A stretch of 64,000 nt of DNA from Malurus cyaneus samueli (GCA_009741485.1 CM019216.1:24589119-24653118); one strand, 5' to 3'; shown: positions 28,601 to 43,600, numbered from the stretch's first letter. Notes: a model not told the origin generated them from the letters alone. Made by a program: numbers and translations.

Positions 28601-31600
28601 AGGAGATCTCTAAAGCAGAGTGGTTTTAAATTCAGTCAATGGAAAACTAGAGGGTTAACAAAAACCAGTCTATCTTCAGGCTGGAAGGTAAAAATGGAGC
28701 CTGAAGAAAACAAGATTAGAAGAGAATTAACTGTATTTGAACAAAGAGAACAGAAACTTGTATTGTTCGAAACACAACAATTACACAGCTAAATGTCTTT
28801 TCCCTCACAAACTATGAAAGTATGTCCTTGAGACTGATTCCATCCTTGCATTGCAAATTTATTTTAATTGATTCTAACCTAATAACAGAGCAGCTCCTTT
28901 TATGGGGCACACCTCTTCCTTATAGGGGTATGGTTTAATTTCCAAAACCTGAGAAGCTATTGCTCTTTGAGAGCTGCAGAGTACTGAGAAATCCACATGA
29001 AGTTTGGAGATATGAGATATGTCCCAAGCTCTTCTGGAGCAGGAGCTGATGGCCAAACGTCTGCCCAGGGGTGTCCAAAGTGACACTACGTGCTCACATC
29101 TAGCAGACTGAATCCTCTACATTTTGTCTGATGTTCTGTTCAAAGTGCACACAAAATACACTTTTGTCTTACTTCAGCCACAAGAAGTAGCCGTAACACC
29201 TCACAGACAATCTTGTTATATATAATTTTCTATGATTCTGTGCCATAAAGAAAATAATGGGGGATATTATTGTCCCTTGAAAATTATATTCTTCATTTTA
29301 TTGTTCAAGTACTTCACCATTATTTTGTTAAGACAGAGCAGTTGTGCTGTGTTGCTGGCCAGAATGTAAAGATTAATGCTGCATATTTCTGTTTCTATTT
29401 AAATCAAAGTATAATCCCTATAGCAACTGAATCTACAGCTCAACAGCATCGCACACTTTCTGGCAGAGTGGTGAAAGCAAGACATAAAAATAGCTCGAAA
29501 CAGCAACCAAAACCTCTGGAGAGATCTCATTCCAGGAGAGGAAATATTTGAACACAAATCCAGCTCCCTCAAGGACTCTGCTCTTCAAAGGAACAGAGAT
29601 GATTTGAAAATAGAAAGAAGTTCCCTCTGAGAAAATGTGAGACAGTATTGACAGCTACTCTACTTTGACAAAAATTATATGTAAGCTCCATGCACACCTC
29701 TTTGGCAATGTTTCATTTTTTGTTAGAGGAAAATGTGGCCATTGCTGATACATGTGTGCACATATACATAGTGTGTGAAGACCTAGCTGCCCTAAAATAT
29801 GGGGAGAGGAATGAAATTCAGTAATAGGCCACTATAAATTAAATGCAAACAAACAAACCCCCAAAAAAACAGATTATCCCCCACCCCCTCCAATGCCCCA
29901 CAAGTTTTAGAATAAGCCCTAAATTAAAGTGGAATACAAATTGTAATGATGAAAAAGAACATTGCCTACAATACCAAGCTTGCAATGTTTTCCTGTCACC
30001 AGCTGCCATCCCAGCCTGCCACCTGCTTTCCAAATGTGCTCTCGATGCTGCTATTGGTGGCTCACCTTACAGACATGAAGGTCACTTAGCAGAGCTGACT
30101 AAATTGATGAAGCAAGGATTTAGGTGGGCAGGTGGGAGCAGGATGCTTCAGCCCACATTTATGATTTTTTTCCTTGCAATTTTGATTTTGTATCTTGTCT
30201 AATATGCTCATAAGGGGAAAGAGGGTCATTATCCTTTCCTGTTCTTCAGAAAGATCAAACATTTTGAATGTCAAGGGTTTAACATTTCTGGGAGGATCCT
30301 GAAGAGTGCAACTGTTGGAACAGCAATGCAACAATCAGAAAGCAATGCCTTATTGTGTCTTTCAAAGCATGTCTTTCATTACTGTATTCAGGAGACTATA
30401 AATACACTCTTAAGGGGAATGAGGAATGATCTGTATGCTAATCTTGGGGTCAATATTCCAAATTTCAGTACAGCCTTACTGACTTTAGAAGCATTTGCTT
30501 TGAACAGGTTTTCTTACAGGTGAAGATTTGTGTCACAGGAAGAAAAAACAATTTCCATATAATTGTCTCTCCAATACAGAGTTAGTGAATTGTTTTTAGC
30601 TTGAGAGATATGCAAATATTTTTCTTTGTAGCATGACAGGTCTTTATTTTAAGAAGCATCATACACAGAAGCTCTGTAGTGCAAAGCTGTTTCCTCATTC
30701 TAATCTGTCTCACTGTCTGCAGTGTTTTCAGTGCCTTAACAAGTTTTAAATCAGTTACTATTTCTCTTTAAAAAATTTATATATATAAATTTAATATATA
30801 TATATATATATAGATATATATATATGTGGAAATAAATGAACACATGTGAAAGCACATAAGGGGAAGCAAGTATAATTAATCCTGGCAGATACTTTTAAAA
30901 TAAAAAAATGCTCATCAGCAAAGGTTTTACACCTGCGTTACTAAGTGTTTGGAAACAAGATTTATTACAATGGAAGCGTTGACACACAACAGCAAATGTG
31001 CTTCCCTCTTCTGTGCTTTACAGCCTGGGCACTCAGATCCAGCTGCACTGAGAGACAAGGAATGAAAGGCCAGAGACTCATCTTGTGGGCAAACTCTCAC
31101 AGCTACCTGCTCTTACCCCACAGGTCAGCCAGGTGAGCAGCTTATGCAATGAACTGACATCCTAAAAACAATGTCTGAAGCTCCTGTGGATTTAAATTGG
31201 CTCAGAACTTTCTGATGCTGGCCAGTCACTGGTTTACTCCACATGGTTTTTTTTTAAATGGAAAATAGTAATTTCCAGGAAACAGAAGTCACCATTTTTG
31301 CCTCACCAGCCACATTTGGACATTAACACAGTCTAACTCTTCTCTTCGCTATTTCTTCTCTGCTATCCCAGCTGCTCACTTCGTTTAAAAAAAAAAGTCA
31401 CATGTCTAATTCTTCCCATGCATTTCATAGTAAGTCTGGATGCCAGTGACTTCGGTGGAGCAGAAACAGTGCATGAAATTTCTTAAAATATTCCCCAGAA
31501 ACGGTCCTAATACAATTTTAGTGTTTTAATTTGTCTGACTGAATGAACTTCCAGCCACTTTCTTTCTTTCTTATAGCCTTGTTCTGTTCTAAACATACTA

Positions 31601-31635
31601 AATTACCATAGTTATAGTCTAGAAACAGTCTATGC

Positions 31636-31681
<46 letters not shown>

Positions 31682-34600
31682 CTCACTAAAAGTAGAGCCA
31701 GTTTCTATGCACTTCCCCCCGTTTCTGCATTTTATTAAACTGCATGGGGAATCTTTGCATTGTCCAACACTGCGACCGGAATTGGGGTGTCCTTCTGGAA
31801 TTCCTGGTGATTTAAAGCCTTGATTGAGCCCAGTGCGAACTTGAACATCAAAAATGCAGCCTCAAAGGTAGAAAGAAAGAGAGAAATCAAGTTTAACGTA
31901 GATAGCCAAAGTCAAAATAAACCTAACAACAGAACAGTGTCAGCTGTCAGTGAGTGGGTTCCACCAGAATATCTTCAGTGAGTGGTCAACCATACCATCC
32001 ACAGGAGATAAAGACAGGCCAGCTACTTTCTGTCCAGGCAAATGAGTAAATGATCAGAAGTCCTTCATGTAATGGTGGGTAAAACAACAGAAGTAATTTA
32101 TTGAGGAATAGACAGAATATAAAATCAGTGGCTAGGTGCAATGTTGTGTTTACACACTCATGGTCCTGCAAAATGGTTCCATATCAGATAAAAACAGTCA
32201 CAAATTAAAAAAAAAAAAGAACAACACAAATCACCAAAAACCCAAACAGAAAAGAAAGACAGCAAGATATCTGCTTAATATAAGATATAATAGAATCCAG
32301 ACAGCACCAAATAATATAATGCAAGCAAGGAATGTGACTTGATTGTCCATAGGCTGAAAAGGACCCCTTCAGGTAAAGACTCAGATTCTTCCCTTCTCAG
32401 GTAAAAATTCAAATTCTTCCCTTCTCATGTCAATGCTTCAGTCCCTGGCACATGCAGATCATGCCCCCATGACCACATTTTGAGGCAAATGTAGGCTGCA
32501 CCTTCAGGCCCTTAACCTCAGAAAATAATTTTAAAAATTATCTTATACTAATCAGGTAAACGCTTACAGGCCTGTTACTTGGTTCTATTGCCAAATGACC
32601 TGGTATAGTCACAATCTTATTACCAAACTTTCATTACTTTCCAGAACAGTACAGCTGCATCCAGACTACCACTGAGAAATGTTCCATAGATTATTCTAAG
32701 TCTCTAAACACATCAAAGAGTTGTTAGGAAAACAGTAATTGTCACAGACCAAATATTTGTCAGGGACTATTGTAATAACTTATTTGCAAAGATGATTGAG
32801 CACCAGTCTCTGGATCCTTGCTCTGACTTCCTTTTAATCTCATAATACATTGTAATCCCAAGGATAGGAGGAGCTAAAGCTTCAGAGTGAAGCAGAGGTG
32901 TTCCCTGTTTGCTATTCCCAGCAGCTCCTGCTTATCCTGTGCCTTTCTGGGGACTGCCCCTTTGGAGAGTCTTTGCTCTTCCTGCTGGTGTCACAGCATG
33001 GTTGGCTTTATGGGTCTGGCTGAATTCATCTGTATTTCTGATTGATGTTTATGAATCCATAACCTTATTTCTATACTGCAAAACTGAGGATAATGCCATA
33101 TAGTATATATTTTTTGATCAAATCCTAAGTGACTTTTCAAAATATACTCCAGCATCCAAGTGATGTAAAGTCCTGTTTAAAGGTAGCCTTAATCACTTTT
33201 GAAATGCCATCCAGATCTATACAATATATGTGTATAAATATATATACAATTTTAAACAAAAAATCAGGTTTTTAAACCACTTTAGTTAAACTAGTACATA
33301 AACTATTTGGAAATGTTTATATCTTTCTAAACCTGATTTATCCAATTTAGCTGAGACATAGTGAATACCCACAGTGCCTGAAATCACAAGAATAATTAGT
33401 GTTCAGCAATGCATGCCACAGGCTCTCTGCTTAGGGAAAAAGCAGGGAAACTATATGATATGGAGATTGCAAATAATTATTGCACTGATTTAAAAAATAT
33501 CACTTAATATGAATTTTTGCATGATTCACTGAAATCACATAAGAAAAAGACTTTCATCTGAAAGACCCAATGCATGTACAATGTGATTTTTTTATAGTCA
33601 CATAATTTGTTTTGAAAAAAATATAAGTATTATCTATAGCAAGATAACTATTTTAATCACAGTTTCAATGCTGTTATTGAAAGCAGCTTTCTTAGACAGG
33701 CTATTTCCATATTTCACACATTTTGTAGCTCTGTCTAAATTGACACATAACTGTTAATTCAGAAACTCATAACAAGTAATTTTAAAATAACCTAGTTTGA
33801 TGATTATTTGAAATCTTTGTAGTATTGCTTCTTTGCCTTTACCGGGTTGTTTTTTTAGGCCACCTTATCCTGGGTAAATCCTAACAAATGTTTCATCTCT
33901 TTATCAGCAGCAGATAAAGTATGTTCTGTTCTCCGAGTCTTGCTGGAGCACTGAGGAAAAGCAGCCCAGAGCTGTGGTAAACAATGGAAAGCACAGTGAG
34001 TCCCCAAGGACTTTGAGGTCACCATGGAAAATGAGCTGGCATTTGTGTGGATGACGGGTTTAACTGTACCAACCACAGTCAAACTGTGCCATCCAGGCAG
34101 GAACAGCTCTTGAGCACCGGTAAACAAAGCATGGAATAGGTACAAGAGTGTTTTGGCCCAGCTTTCTGAGTTCAGCTGAGTCTTTTATTTAATGAGAGCA
34201 GCAATCTGAGCCTGTCGTAGCAGGCAGCACATAACCTTCTGCAGAGGGATCAGCTGATGAATGTGCCTTCTTTCTGACCTGAATTCCTTTTGCTCTGCCA
34301 GTTCTGGGCCCCTTTCAATGAAAGACTGCCAACTCTTCTGAATAATGGAGAGGTTTTCTGACACAGCCAAGTTCACAAGAGGAACTCCAAGTTCCCAGAT
34401 TTGTGAGTTAAACTCGGTGTGATTCTGAACCTCAGAGTTTTATGCAAGGAAACTGAAATCAGACACCAAGACAGTGCACTCACAGATGATACACTACCTT
34501 TTTGTTTGTAACCTTTGAATTATGACTCCTTAGACCACACCTAGGGCTTTCGGTTAATGACCTTCTTACCATCAATTTATTTTATAGGTTTCACCCCAGT

Positions 34601-37600
34601 CAAGCGGAGCTGATAAACCACTGAAGAGCCACCAACAACGTATTTAGAAAACTTGAGGGTTTATCAGAAAATATATTTTTTCATTACTCAGCTTTATCTG
34701 TTCTTTATTTTTTTTCTGATATATCCTTATCACACAAAGATCTTTTTTCGCCAAAATTTCTTTCTTGGATCCCTTACCTGCTTGTAAGCACTTGGTGCTA
34801 ATTTGACAAAAAAGTACACAAAGTGGGCAGTTTCAAGATGTACTAAAATTGCAGCAAGAGAACTGACAGAAACAGACACATTGATAAAATATTTTCTACC
34901 TGAATGCAGCACTTAATTTACAGATTTCTAAAATTCTACCTATCTGAAAATGCTTTGTTTTGCCCCTGTTTTCCTCAGCTGTTTGTGAGTAGTGTGGTGT
35001 TGGTCTAAAAGAGCAGATGGCCCCCACAGCAGCTACTCAGGACTTCTGAAGCTGTGACCCAAACACCCAGAGGGTGTGTGTGGGTCATGCAGCACCGACT
35101 AAAAGCTAGTTCAGAACTCACTTTCCTTCTGTGACATCTGTGCTGCAGGAACAGAAAGATACGTAGTCTTTACCCTGGCAGGCTTACAAAGCATTCCAGC
35201 TTATTATGAATGGAAACTTTGATCAAAAGGCTACAATTGTGTCTATCTGGAACTCACCTGTGTTCTGGGTTTACTCTATTTTTAAAAAGTGACTGTAGTA
35301 CTCAGAATTTTATTTACTTCTGTGCAAAATAATTCATGTGAAGAGGTGGCTCCTTCAGCATGAAAGAGGTTCTTCAACATTTCAGCTTTGTGGTAAGAGT
35401 TTCTTTAGTCTATTTACTCCTCCTTTTAATAGTTTGCTGTCAAGCAACAGATTGCTTCTTCAGCCATGTTTCATCCTATTTATGAACAGGACCACAGGAA
35501 CAATCAGTTTCCCCTCTCTTTCTGCTCCTCATGGATTTCTAGATGCCAGCCATGGTTCTGCATCAATCTGATTAGAAACTGCATCCCGCAGTCATGGTAG
35601 CACAGAGCATGAAACACTCTAACTCTCCCTCTTGTTTCCTCCCTGACACCAGATTTCTCTTTGCCTCTCTCAGAGATGGAAGGGATGGAAATTCAGCTGT
35701 AATTTCCATTTTTTTCCAAATCATTCTCTGTCTCATTTTGTGTAGGTGCGTCACAGTGCTGAGCTGTGCAGACCTTTGAACATGAGTCAGTTGATTTTAT
35801 ACTCCCTTTTCAGACTCTCCACTAATGACTAGGCTGAGTCTCTTCGGCCACAAGCCTTGCTGCTACCTAAACTCCACATTTGGCTTTTTAGAGCAGCTGC
35901 AGTGCTCTCAGAAAACCCTCAAAGGTCCCTTAATTACACTGTTATAGGAAATTTAAAAAAAGCTGAACACTAAACTCATCAGTTTACAAAGGGCTCCTGT
36001 AAGCCCCTAAGGAGTCTCAAATTCAGATGAAGATTAATGAGCCTCAAAGTCCACATGAATTTGCTCCCTTCGTCTGAGCTGTGCCTTTACCAGTTTCTTT
36101 AGCTTCCCTTAGGGACTGAATGAAAATTTGCAAATTGCTTACAGTACCATCAAACATCCTTCAGCCTTCCAAAAGAATCTTTTGGTGCTGATGCACACAT
36201 TTCCTAAATTTAAAATTCCACAACTTTTGATTATTAAATGTGTTTGTTAAAGATATTTATTTGCAGCTTCCACTCCTCCATGGGAATTACTTGAACAAGT
36301 GCTAAAGGCATGCAAGTAAGGGAGGAAATCGTCTGAAACTGTAGCTGTACCGAGTAAAAATCCTAAATTATTGCACACTGACACTGGGGACATTTAGTCT
36401 GCAGCAGTAAGTCTGGACTCAATGTTTCTTCATTCAATAGTGATTTCTCACAAAAGGAGAGGTACACTCTGGTATTAGAAGCAAAATGGTTTTAATAAAT
36501 CATGTCTTTAAAAGCAGCCAACAGCATGTTTCCAAAAGTCTGAGTGGTTTAATCAACTATGTGCTAGATAAATTTATCTTGGCTGTCACTTCCAGAGTTC
36601 CTGAGAGTTCCCTACAGCTGTAGATTGGCTGAAGTTAAATAGCTCAGAATTTTCTTTTCTGCTAGTGGTATTGCAGTTCCCACGCTGGAAAAAGGCTGTG
36701 GAAGTTCATTTCTGATCCTGAGGGTCCTGAGAGCTGAAACTGGGGAGATTTCTGAGCTACGAGAACAAATGAGAAGCTGACTACATAAGAATACATCTTG
36801 GGAAATTGGTCATAGGGAAGTGTAGATTCCTTGAAAGTCAGGATGCTCTGGAGAACAGAGACAAGCTGCTGTTGGGAACAGGAGCATGGAATGAATTAAC
36901 AAATACAGTAGATTTAATACTGTAAATGATAGGGGAAAAGATAAAACTGCTTATGTGCTATTTATTTGATGAAGTTTTGCAGTAAATACTTCTTTTTAAA
37001 GAGTAAGAAAAAATATTACACAGTATAGTAACTAAGATTACATGAACTTAGATTTCTTTTTTCATAAGATTATTCACACTGCATTTGTTGAAATTTGGCC
37101 ATTATAATGCATTTGCAACATGAAGAACCTGGAAAACTGTCAAAATATTTGTTGCTAAAGTGAAGCACCAGAGATTCCTGTTGGTCACCCCTAATATTAG
37201 CATGTCTATAAAAAAGCCAGAAGTATTTCACAAATATTGACCCTAATAAAATACTTCACACAGATATTGTGTTTTATTTTATGTCAGTTTGCAAGCTGCC
37301 AAGAGGCTATGAAAGGCATAACCATCCAATCCATTCTTCCTGAAAAGACAGAGAAAGTGAGATGTCAACTCATATTCTGAGTGAAAAGTTGGCTTTAGGT
37401 TATGGAATTGATTTTCAGGAAATCTCTGTGTAAGAAAAAAGTAAGCTGATGGCTGGAAAAAAAAGCAGCCATGTGGTCTTAATAGAAATGCAGTGTTTTA
37501 GTGTGTGAAAGTGTGTTTTATTGCTATTCTTGCCCTTCATAATGTACTCTCAGTTTCACAATTGGAAACTCAAATTGTGTTTTACTATTGCAAAATGTTT

Positions 37601-40600
37601 TATTTTCACTTGAAAGGCTTTCCAGTGCTTACAAGGTTTGAAGTTTTACCTTGCAAATATCAAGCACATTGTTTCTTTGGAAGTAAAGAATAAAAATAAA
37701 GTGTTATGAACAAGTCTTTTGCTTCATCACTGATCTGGTAGGGGTTGAAAACAGATTAACAAAGCTTCAAATATGAGTTTGAAGGTAAAAATTATTACCT
37801 GCTAGATAAATATTCACAAGTGGAATAAGCTAAGTCCTGTCCAGACACCTAGATCATAATGTCAGGGAAAAAAACCCACCCAGATTTCTTTCAGAGAGAA
37901 GTTTTCAGCATGAAAGCTGTTACCCAAGCTAGCACTCCCAGTCACAGTGGGAGAATAATCTAAACTAGAACAGAGGAAGGAAGTCCTTTTGAACTGATGT
38001 TGTAGAACAGGGACACAAAAGAAGAGATTACATAATGGTAAGCTTCCATTTTAGCAGAAACACATTAAAGTATTAAAATTATTTAGCAAAGCCTCTTTTG
38101 CATCATGTTTCTTAGTTATCACAGTAAAATAATGAAAAAGCCATAGGAAATTGAGCCAAGGAGAGTCTAGTTTATTTTCTGATAAGATATTGTTTCTATC
38201 TCTAGAAAAAGTTGCTTATGAAAGAAAGATATACAATTTAATGCATGTCTTAAAAGGAATTGAAAATGGTGTAAACTTTACCTTGAAAGCCATTCTTAAA
38301 TCTGGGTCCCTTTGGTAGGAGTTCTGGAGTATACTCACGATAGCCTCCTAAATAAAACTGACTGAAGACATTGAGTCCAACCAGCCTCCCAGGAGAAGTG
38401 ACAGTTTTATTTTTCTGATCATCCACCTTTCAATGAAACATTAATATTTGTTACAACAAAGGAATTTGCCTTTATTTAGGAACTCCAGAAATTTAAAACT
38501 ATCCTTCCAGTTTTATAAGGAAATTTAAATTTTCCATATAAAACATGAAAAAACAGAGAACACTTTCATCTAAAATCAATCCTCCTATCCTTCTAAAGGA
38601 ATTACTTTCCTACCTTCAGCCAGCCTTTCTGGAGATTCCTGCCGAGGTGGATGACGTGAACATTGAGTGTCAGATCAAGCGGTTTGCTAATGATTGTTGC
38701 TGTGCCAGAACCAAGATTGTAGCTGTACACCACTCTCCCATTACGGAGCCCTAACTCCAAGAAATCATCTCCATTCAGACCTGAAAAGGCAAAAAAAAGG
38801 ATAACTGCTTATTCCAGGATTTAGTGAACACCGCTGTTTAAAATACACTCCAAGACCACTGAGAAGTTATCAGTTCAGCAAAATTTTAGGAAGATTTTAG
38901 GTCTCTTGTATATTTCTTATGTTCTCTGTTTAACTTGGGAGACTATTTCTAGTGTTCTTGTGGATTTAAAATAGAAACTGCAAAAATTTTAAACATTTAT
39001 AGGCTTTTTGAAGGAAGATTTTTTCACACTACAGTAAAGTTAGTGACATCCACAAAACCTGTCAACCCTGGTGGATTTAGCAATAATTGCTATTCTCTAC
39101 CCATGGAACATGAATAAATGTTCAACATTCATTAAAATAAAGAAAAAAAAAATTAAAATTTCAAGTTGCTTGTGAGACTAGGCTCTGATTCAATCCTATT
39201 CCAGGATGCTTTCAGCTTTCATTACAGGCACTTCAAGAGCTTCCAAACCAGAGGGTACCTGCTGCTCTGAGACAAGGAGAGTTATAAGGGTAGGGGGCTG
39301 AAAAAGCTCAAGCAACTTCTATCAAACTCCCTCAGCTGCCCTTGACTCAATAGCACCTGGAGACTTCATTCCACCTGCCCCTGATCAAGGCAGCTCTAGG
39401 ATGTTCATTGATGGAATTTCCCTGTTCAGCCAAGTGCTTTAATTTTTTAAGCCTTGTTAACTTTCAGGTTAGAACTCATTAGTTTTCCAGTTTGCAGTAA
39501 ATAATGTGATTTTTTTACATTTAGGCCTGCATGCTGTTAAGTGTTGTTTGTGCTTTTAGTCATTATACTGTAAAACCATTTGAAGGATTTTAAGTCTGAC
39601 ATAAAGTCTATAAGTAAGAGTTCAATTCCTGGACCTATTCCTGGTCATCCAACTAAACACATTTTCACACTGGTATCTTTAAAAGAGAATTCAATCTCTC
39701 TTCTCACGCAGGCAAGAGAGGAACCACCATTATTTAGAGAAAACCTGATCAACTTGTTTCTCTTTATTAACCTCAACATTTCTTTTGCATTCACAATTGG
39801 TATGGTAAAATAACCAGGATACAAACAGTGGTGAAAGTAAAGAATATTCTCACTCCTGCTTTAGGACATCCTGGATTGAAATTCAAAGCCATCCACTGAT
39901 TTTTACAGGTCTCCTGTGAATTCAAGCAATTCAGTGCTCAATTTCGTGCCTGTACACTGTACTTAATTTGATATTTTCTTCTGTTTTCATATGGCTATCT
40001 TGTTTTGTATTTGTTTCAGGGGAGTCTGTTTCTATTTGTTCTTCCAGTGTCACATGGTGACCCTCATTTCAAATATGTCTCTCGATGGCTCTGTCTCAAA
40101 TGCATGGGAAATTTTCTTCATTTGCAAAAGATAAAGTAGGCTTTTCCCCAAGGAAAAATGATACCTGTATTGTCCTCCCACTGCAGCTCTGTGCTCAGTT
40201 GCTTCATGGCCAAAAATACCAAATTTCCCTTATCTCATATTCTGGAAATGAGCATGCTGCATGCTGTTATTTTTCTATACAGAAGTTTGTTTCTTCTGAA
40301 GAGCTACTATTTTGATGCAATAGGAATATATAGAAAAAGAAAAGCTTGTTCCAAAGGATATGAGTGCACTGCCCCTGCAGAAAGTGTGCAGTTACATTCA
40401 GTTGTACAGAATACAACCCTATTCATTTTTTATTACAATGATTTGTTCATGACTGAATGAAATCCCATTGCTTTCAGTTACACTGGCATATTGCCAGTGA
40501 AGGACTTCCCAACTGAAAATAACAATTCTTTTCTTAAAACCATTACTAAAATTTCTGTTTTTTGGCAATGTCTACAGTGTACTATGTGATTTAACCTGCA

Positions 40601-43600
40601 GAACTAGGGGAAGCACATGAAAGACAAACTGTGCTAATATGTGTTAAAGAAGTGCAGCAATGTCAGCACTCTACAAAATTGACCTGATAATGCAGATTAT
40701 AATAGAATCCTAGATTCTTGAGGGGTTAGAAGGGACCCTAAAGATTACCCAGTCCCAGCAACCACTGCCATAGGAAAGGATACCTTCCACTAGATCAGGT
40801 TGCTCAAGGCCTTATCCAACCTGGCCTTGAGCTCTGTCAGGGTGGGGCAGAATAAAATAATGTTAACAGTCTGCATAAATGGGACAATCTGCATAAATGG
40901 GACAGCTTTTAGCTTTCATTGGGACAGAATTTCATAGCAACTCACAAGTGGTTAGCCATAAAATCGCTGCTCCTGGTTTGGCCAATGACAGCACTGGAGG
41001 GGAATTAGGTCGAGTGCTGCAAAAGAATGCTAACTACAAGAAATGGGATGAAATGGAGAAAAGGAGAAATGCAAATAAAATATTAAAAATACTTCCTTAC
41101 GGCACAATTGCTGGCTGTGAAAACTCTCATGCTTCTCCTGTTGAGAGCATTATTGCTCAATACTCAGTAAATTTTTAAAACAAGAGCATCTCTTTTTGGT
41201 GAAATAAATGACAATGCCTTGGTAAGAAACAGCTTTCTGGCAGTTTAAATGTGGGGTGCTCAGTCTCTCAACCATTTAAACTCAGGAGAAAACAGCAAAT
41301 TACCAACAGCATCCTACCAGGCACCTCATTGCTCTGCCTTTGTCGAGTTTTGTCCTTGGCAGGTGCACTGCTGCCCGCCCATTGTTCATGGGGATGCAGA
41401 AATGCGTGAGGACTGTACTGCAGTGTTCATACACTCACACACAAATGATATGCAAAGCAATAAAAAGCCAGGTTTCTGCCTGACAACTGCATAATGAGCC
41501 CAGAATGCCAGTATTCTCATTAATAAAAATGACACCAGTAAGACTTTTTTTTTTTTTTTTTTTAACTCATTCAGCCAAATATGATTCCAAGACCTCCATT
41601 CCACAATTATTTCTGACAGCACAGGGTACACCCTGCAGACAGGCTTTTTTGAGACAAATTTTTAATGCAATGAATCTTTTATTTTTTAAGCAATTTTTTT
41701 TATGTTCTCTTTTGACAATTGTAACTGAAAAAGATTCAGATTATTTCATACCATTGATGTTCTGCATTTCATATTTGCATTTTTTCCATCCTCAATACAG
41801 TGAATTAATTGGTATAATTTTTGTTTGGTTACCTTTCCTACAATTGGAAATGTTTCAAACAGGTGTTTGAAATTCAGTTCCCAAGTTTGCAGAAATATGT
41901 CTGAATGTGGTGGCTCATTCATGTTGAAAAGTATGTTTTAACGATTTCTTTGTGTTCATATTGCAGCAGAGCTTCTTATAAAAATTTAATGATGCAGACA
42001 CTGGCTTTTGAATGCTGTTTTCTGAATGATTAGATGGAAATGTTTTAGGCAATTTCAACTCTGTGCACTGTTTTTACTCAGCTACCCAAAAAAGAAAGAC
42101 AAATTTGTCCATCCACAAAAATAAATAATTAGTGAGTAAAAGAAAAAACTGCATGGGAGCGAATTATAATGACAAGTGAATGGTGACTGTCACAGGAATA
42201 AAATGGAGCATAGGGAAAGTGATACCCGGATGCAGTTGAAATAATGTGAGTGTAGCTCAGTTAGCAGGATCACCCAGGTCTGACCATGTCTTTTGCTGAA
42301 GTTTGGAAAAAAAAAAAGTAACAAATTCTAACTTTCACACAGACAGAAGCAGAGCTAAGTTTTGAGTTTAAATCCATTCACAGTGGTTAATACCTATTTG
42401 TGTTAGACTAATTTGGGTAATCAACCTGATAAATTAAGTGTTCTGTAGCAGGGTCTCATGGCACACTGAAGTACAGTTGCTTGGCTGAGCTGCACTGGAT
42501 AAATTTGACAGGATCTTTGCAAATGAAAAGTAGCAGACTTAATTATATCATGGATAGATAAACTGCTGAGCCATTCTAAGCTAACAAATTTTAGTTTGCA
42601 TTACAATAGACTAACAGTCTGACTCCTGGAAATCTGCCACAGGAAGGAAGGGGAAGAAGCCCCAGAGGGTAAAGGAACTTAAGTAAAGAAATTCCACAGA
42701 AAGGAAGACCTAAGAAAATATCAAATGTATTAACATAGCAAATGAAGATCCTGTATCCTACTGATGTGATATACTGAGATTGTTTTGTTAGATATTCATA
42801 TAACTGCATAATGCCTCCCCAAAATTGATTTTTAATAATGCATTTTGGGAGCTCAGTATCTTAAACCAACAAATAATAATTTCTCCCCTCCTTCATCCTT
42901 CTGAAGCACTAATTTGCTGACACTGTTCAGCCTGAATGTGGGGTTCCCATAGGTCAAGGGCCATATCTGCCCAATTCGTGCGATGTTTCAGATATGGTAA
43001 AGCATCTGCTATGGAATTAGAGATTTCCGTTAAAATATCTAAATTAATCTCCTATTGTGATGGGTTGAGACCTGAGAGACATCACCCAAACTCCCTCCTA
43101 GGTTTCAACCATCCCACAGGACAGCTCCAAACCCAAAAGTTAGGTCTTGCTCCAAATGCAGAAACAATTAAGGTAAAAATAAGTTACTTGCTTCTTAAAA
43201 TCTCCTATTTATGACTGCTTTAAGTCTGCATTAAATGTTCATAATTTTTTTTCTCATCTTCCTTCAATATAATGGCTTCTGTTTGGAGTAATGCTGGGAT
43301 GGAAGGACATGAGCAGTATTACTATTTTGGCCCATGCAAGGCTGATGCCAGGCAGCCTGCCACAGAGATACCGTGGATATCCCTAAAATCTCAGTACAAA
43401 TGCTGCAAGGAGATTTATATAACCTGCTTCTCAGCTGTGTTAATCAGACCAAGTCGAATGCTTTGCTACACAGGCTGTAGCACACCCTGCTCACACCTGG
43501 TCTGGGTTAACTGCATTGAGTGAGCTCAGGGTTCAGGGTCTCCTGTTTTATGTGAATATCAGAGTTGAGTGTTGGCTGCCACAGGGCTGCAGTTCAGTGC

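Larger units (their letters stand above)
24646..31686. other. EYS intron (about 7 kb) with TA microsatellites
   Basis: Begins with the anomalous donor at 31686 and a (TA)n tract at 31642-31680, and has a second TA tract at 30779-30826 and a short CR1 piece at 26843-26966. No additional exon was found. Confidence 0.8.

Noticed and set aside
29225..29245. ctatgattctgtgcc as a CR1 tail
   Set aside because: About 15 matching bases with no CR1 body upstream; too short to support.
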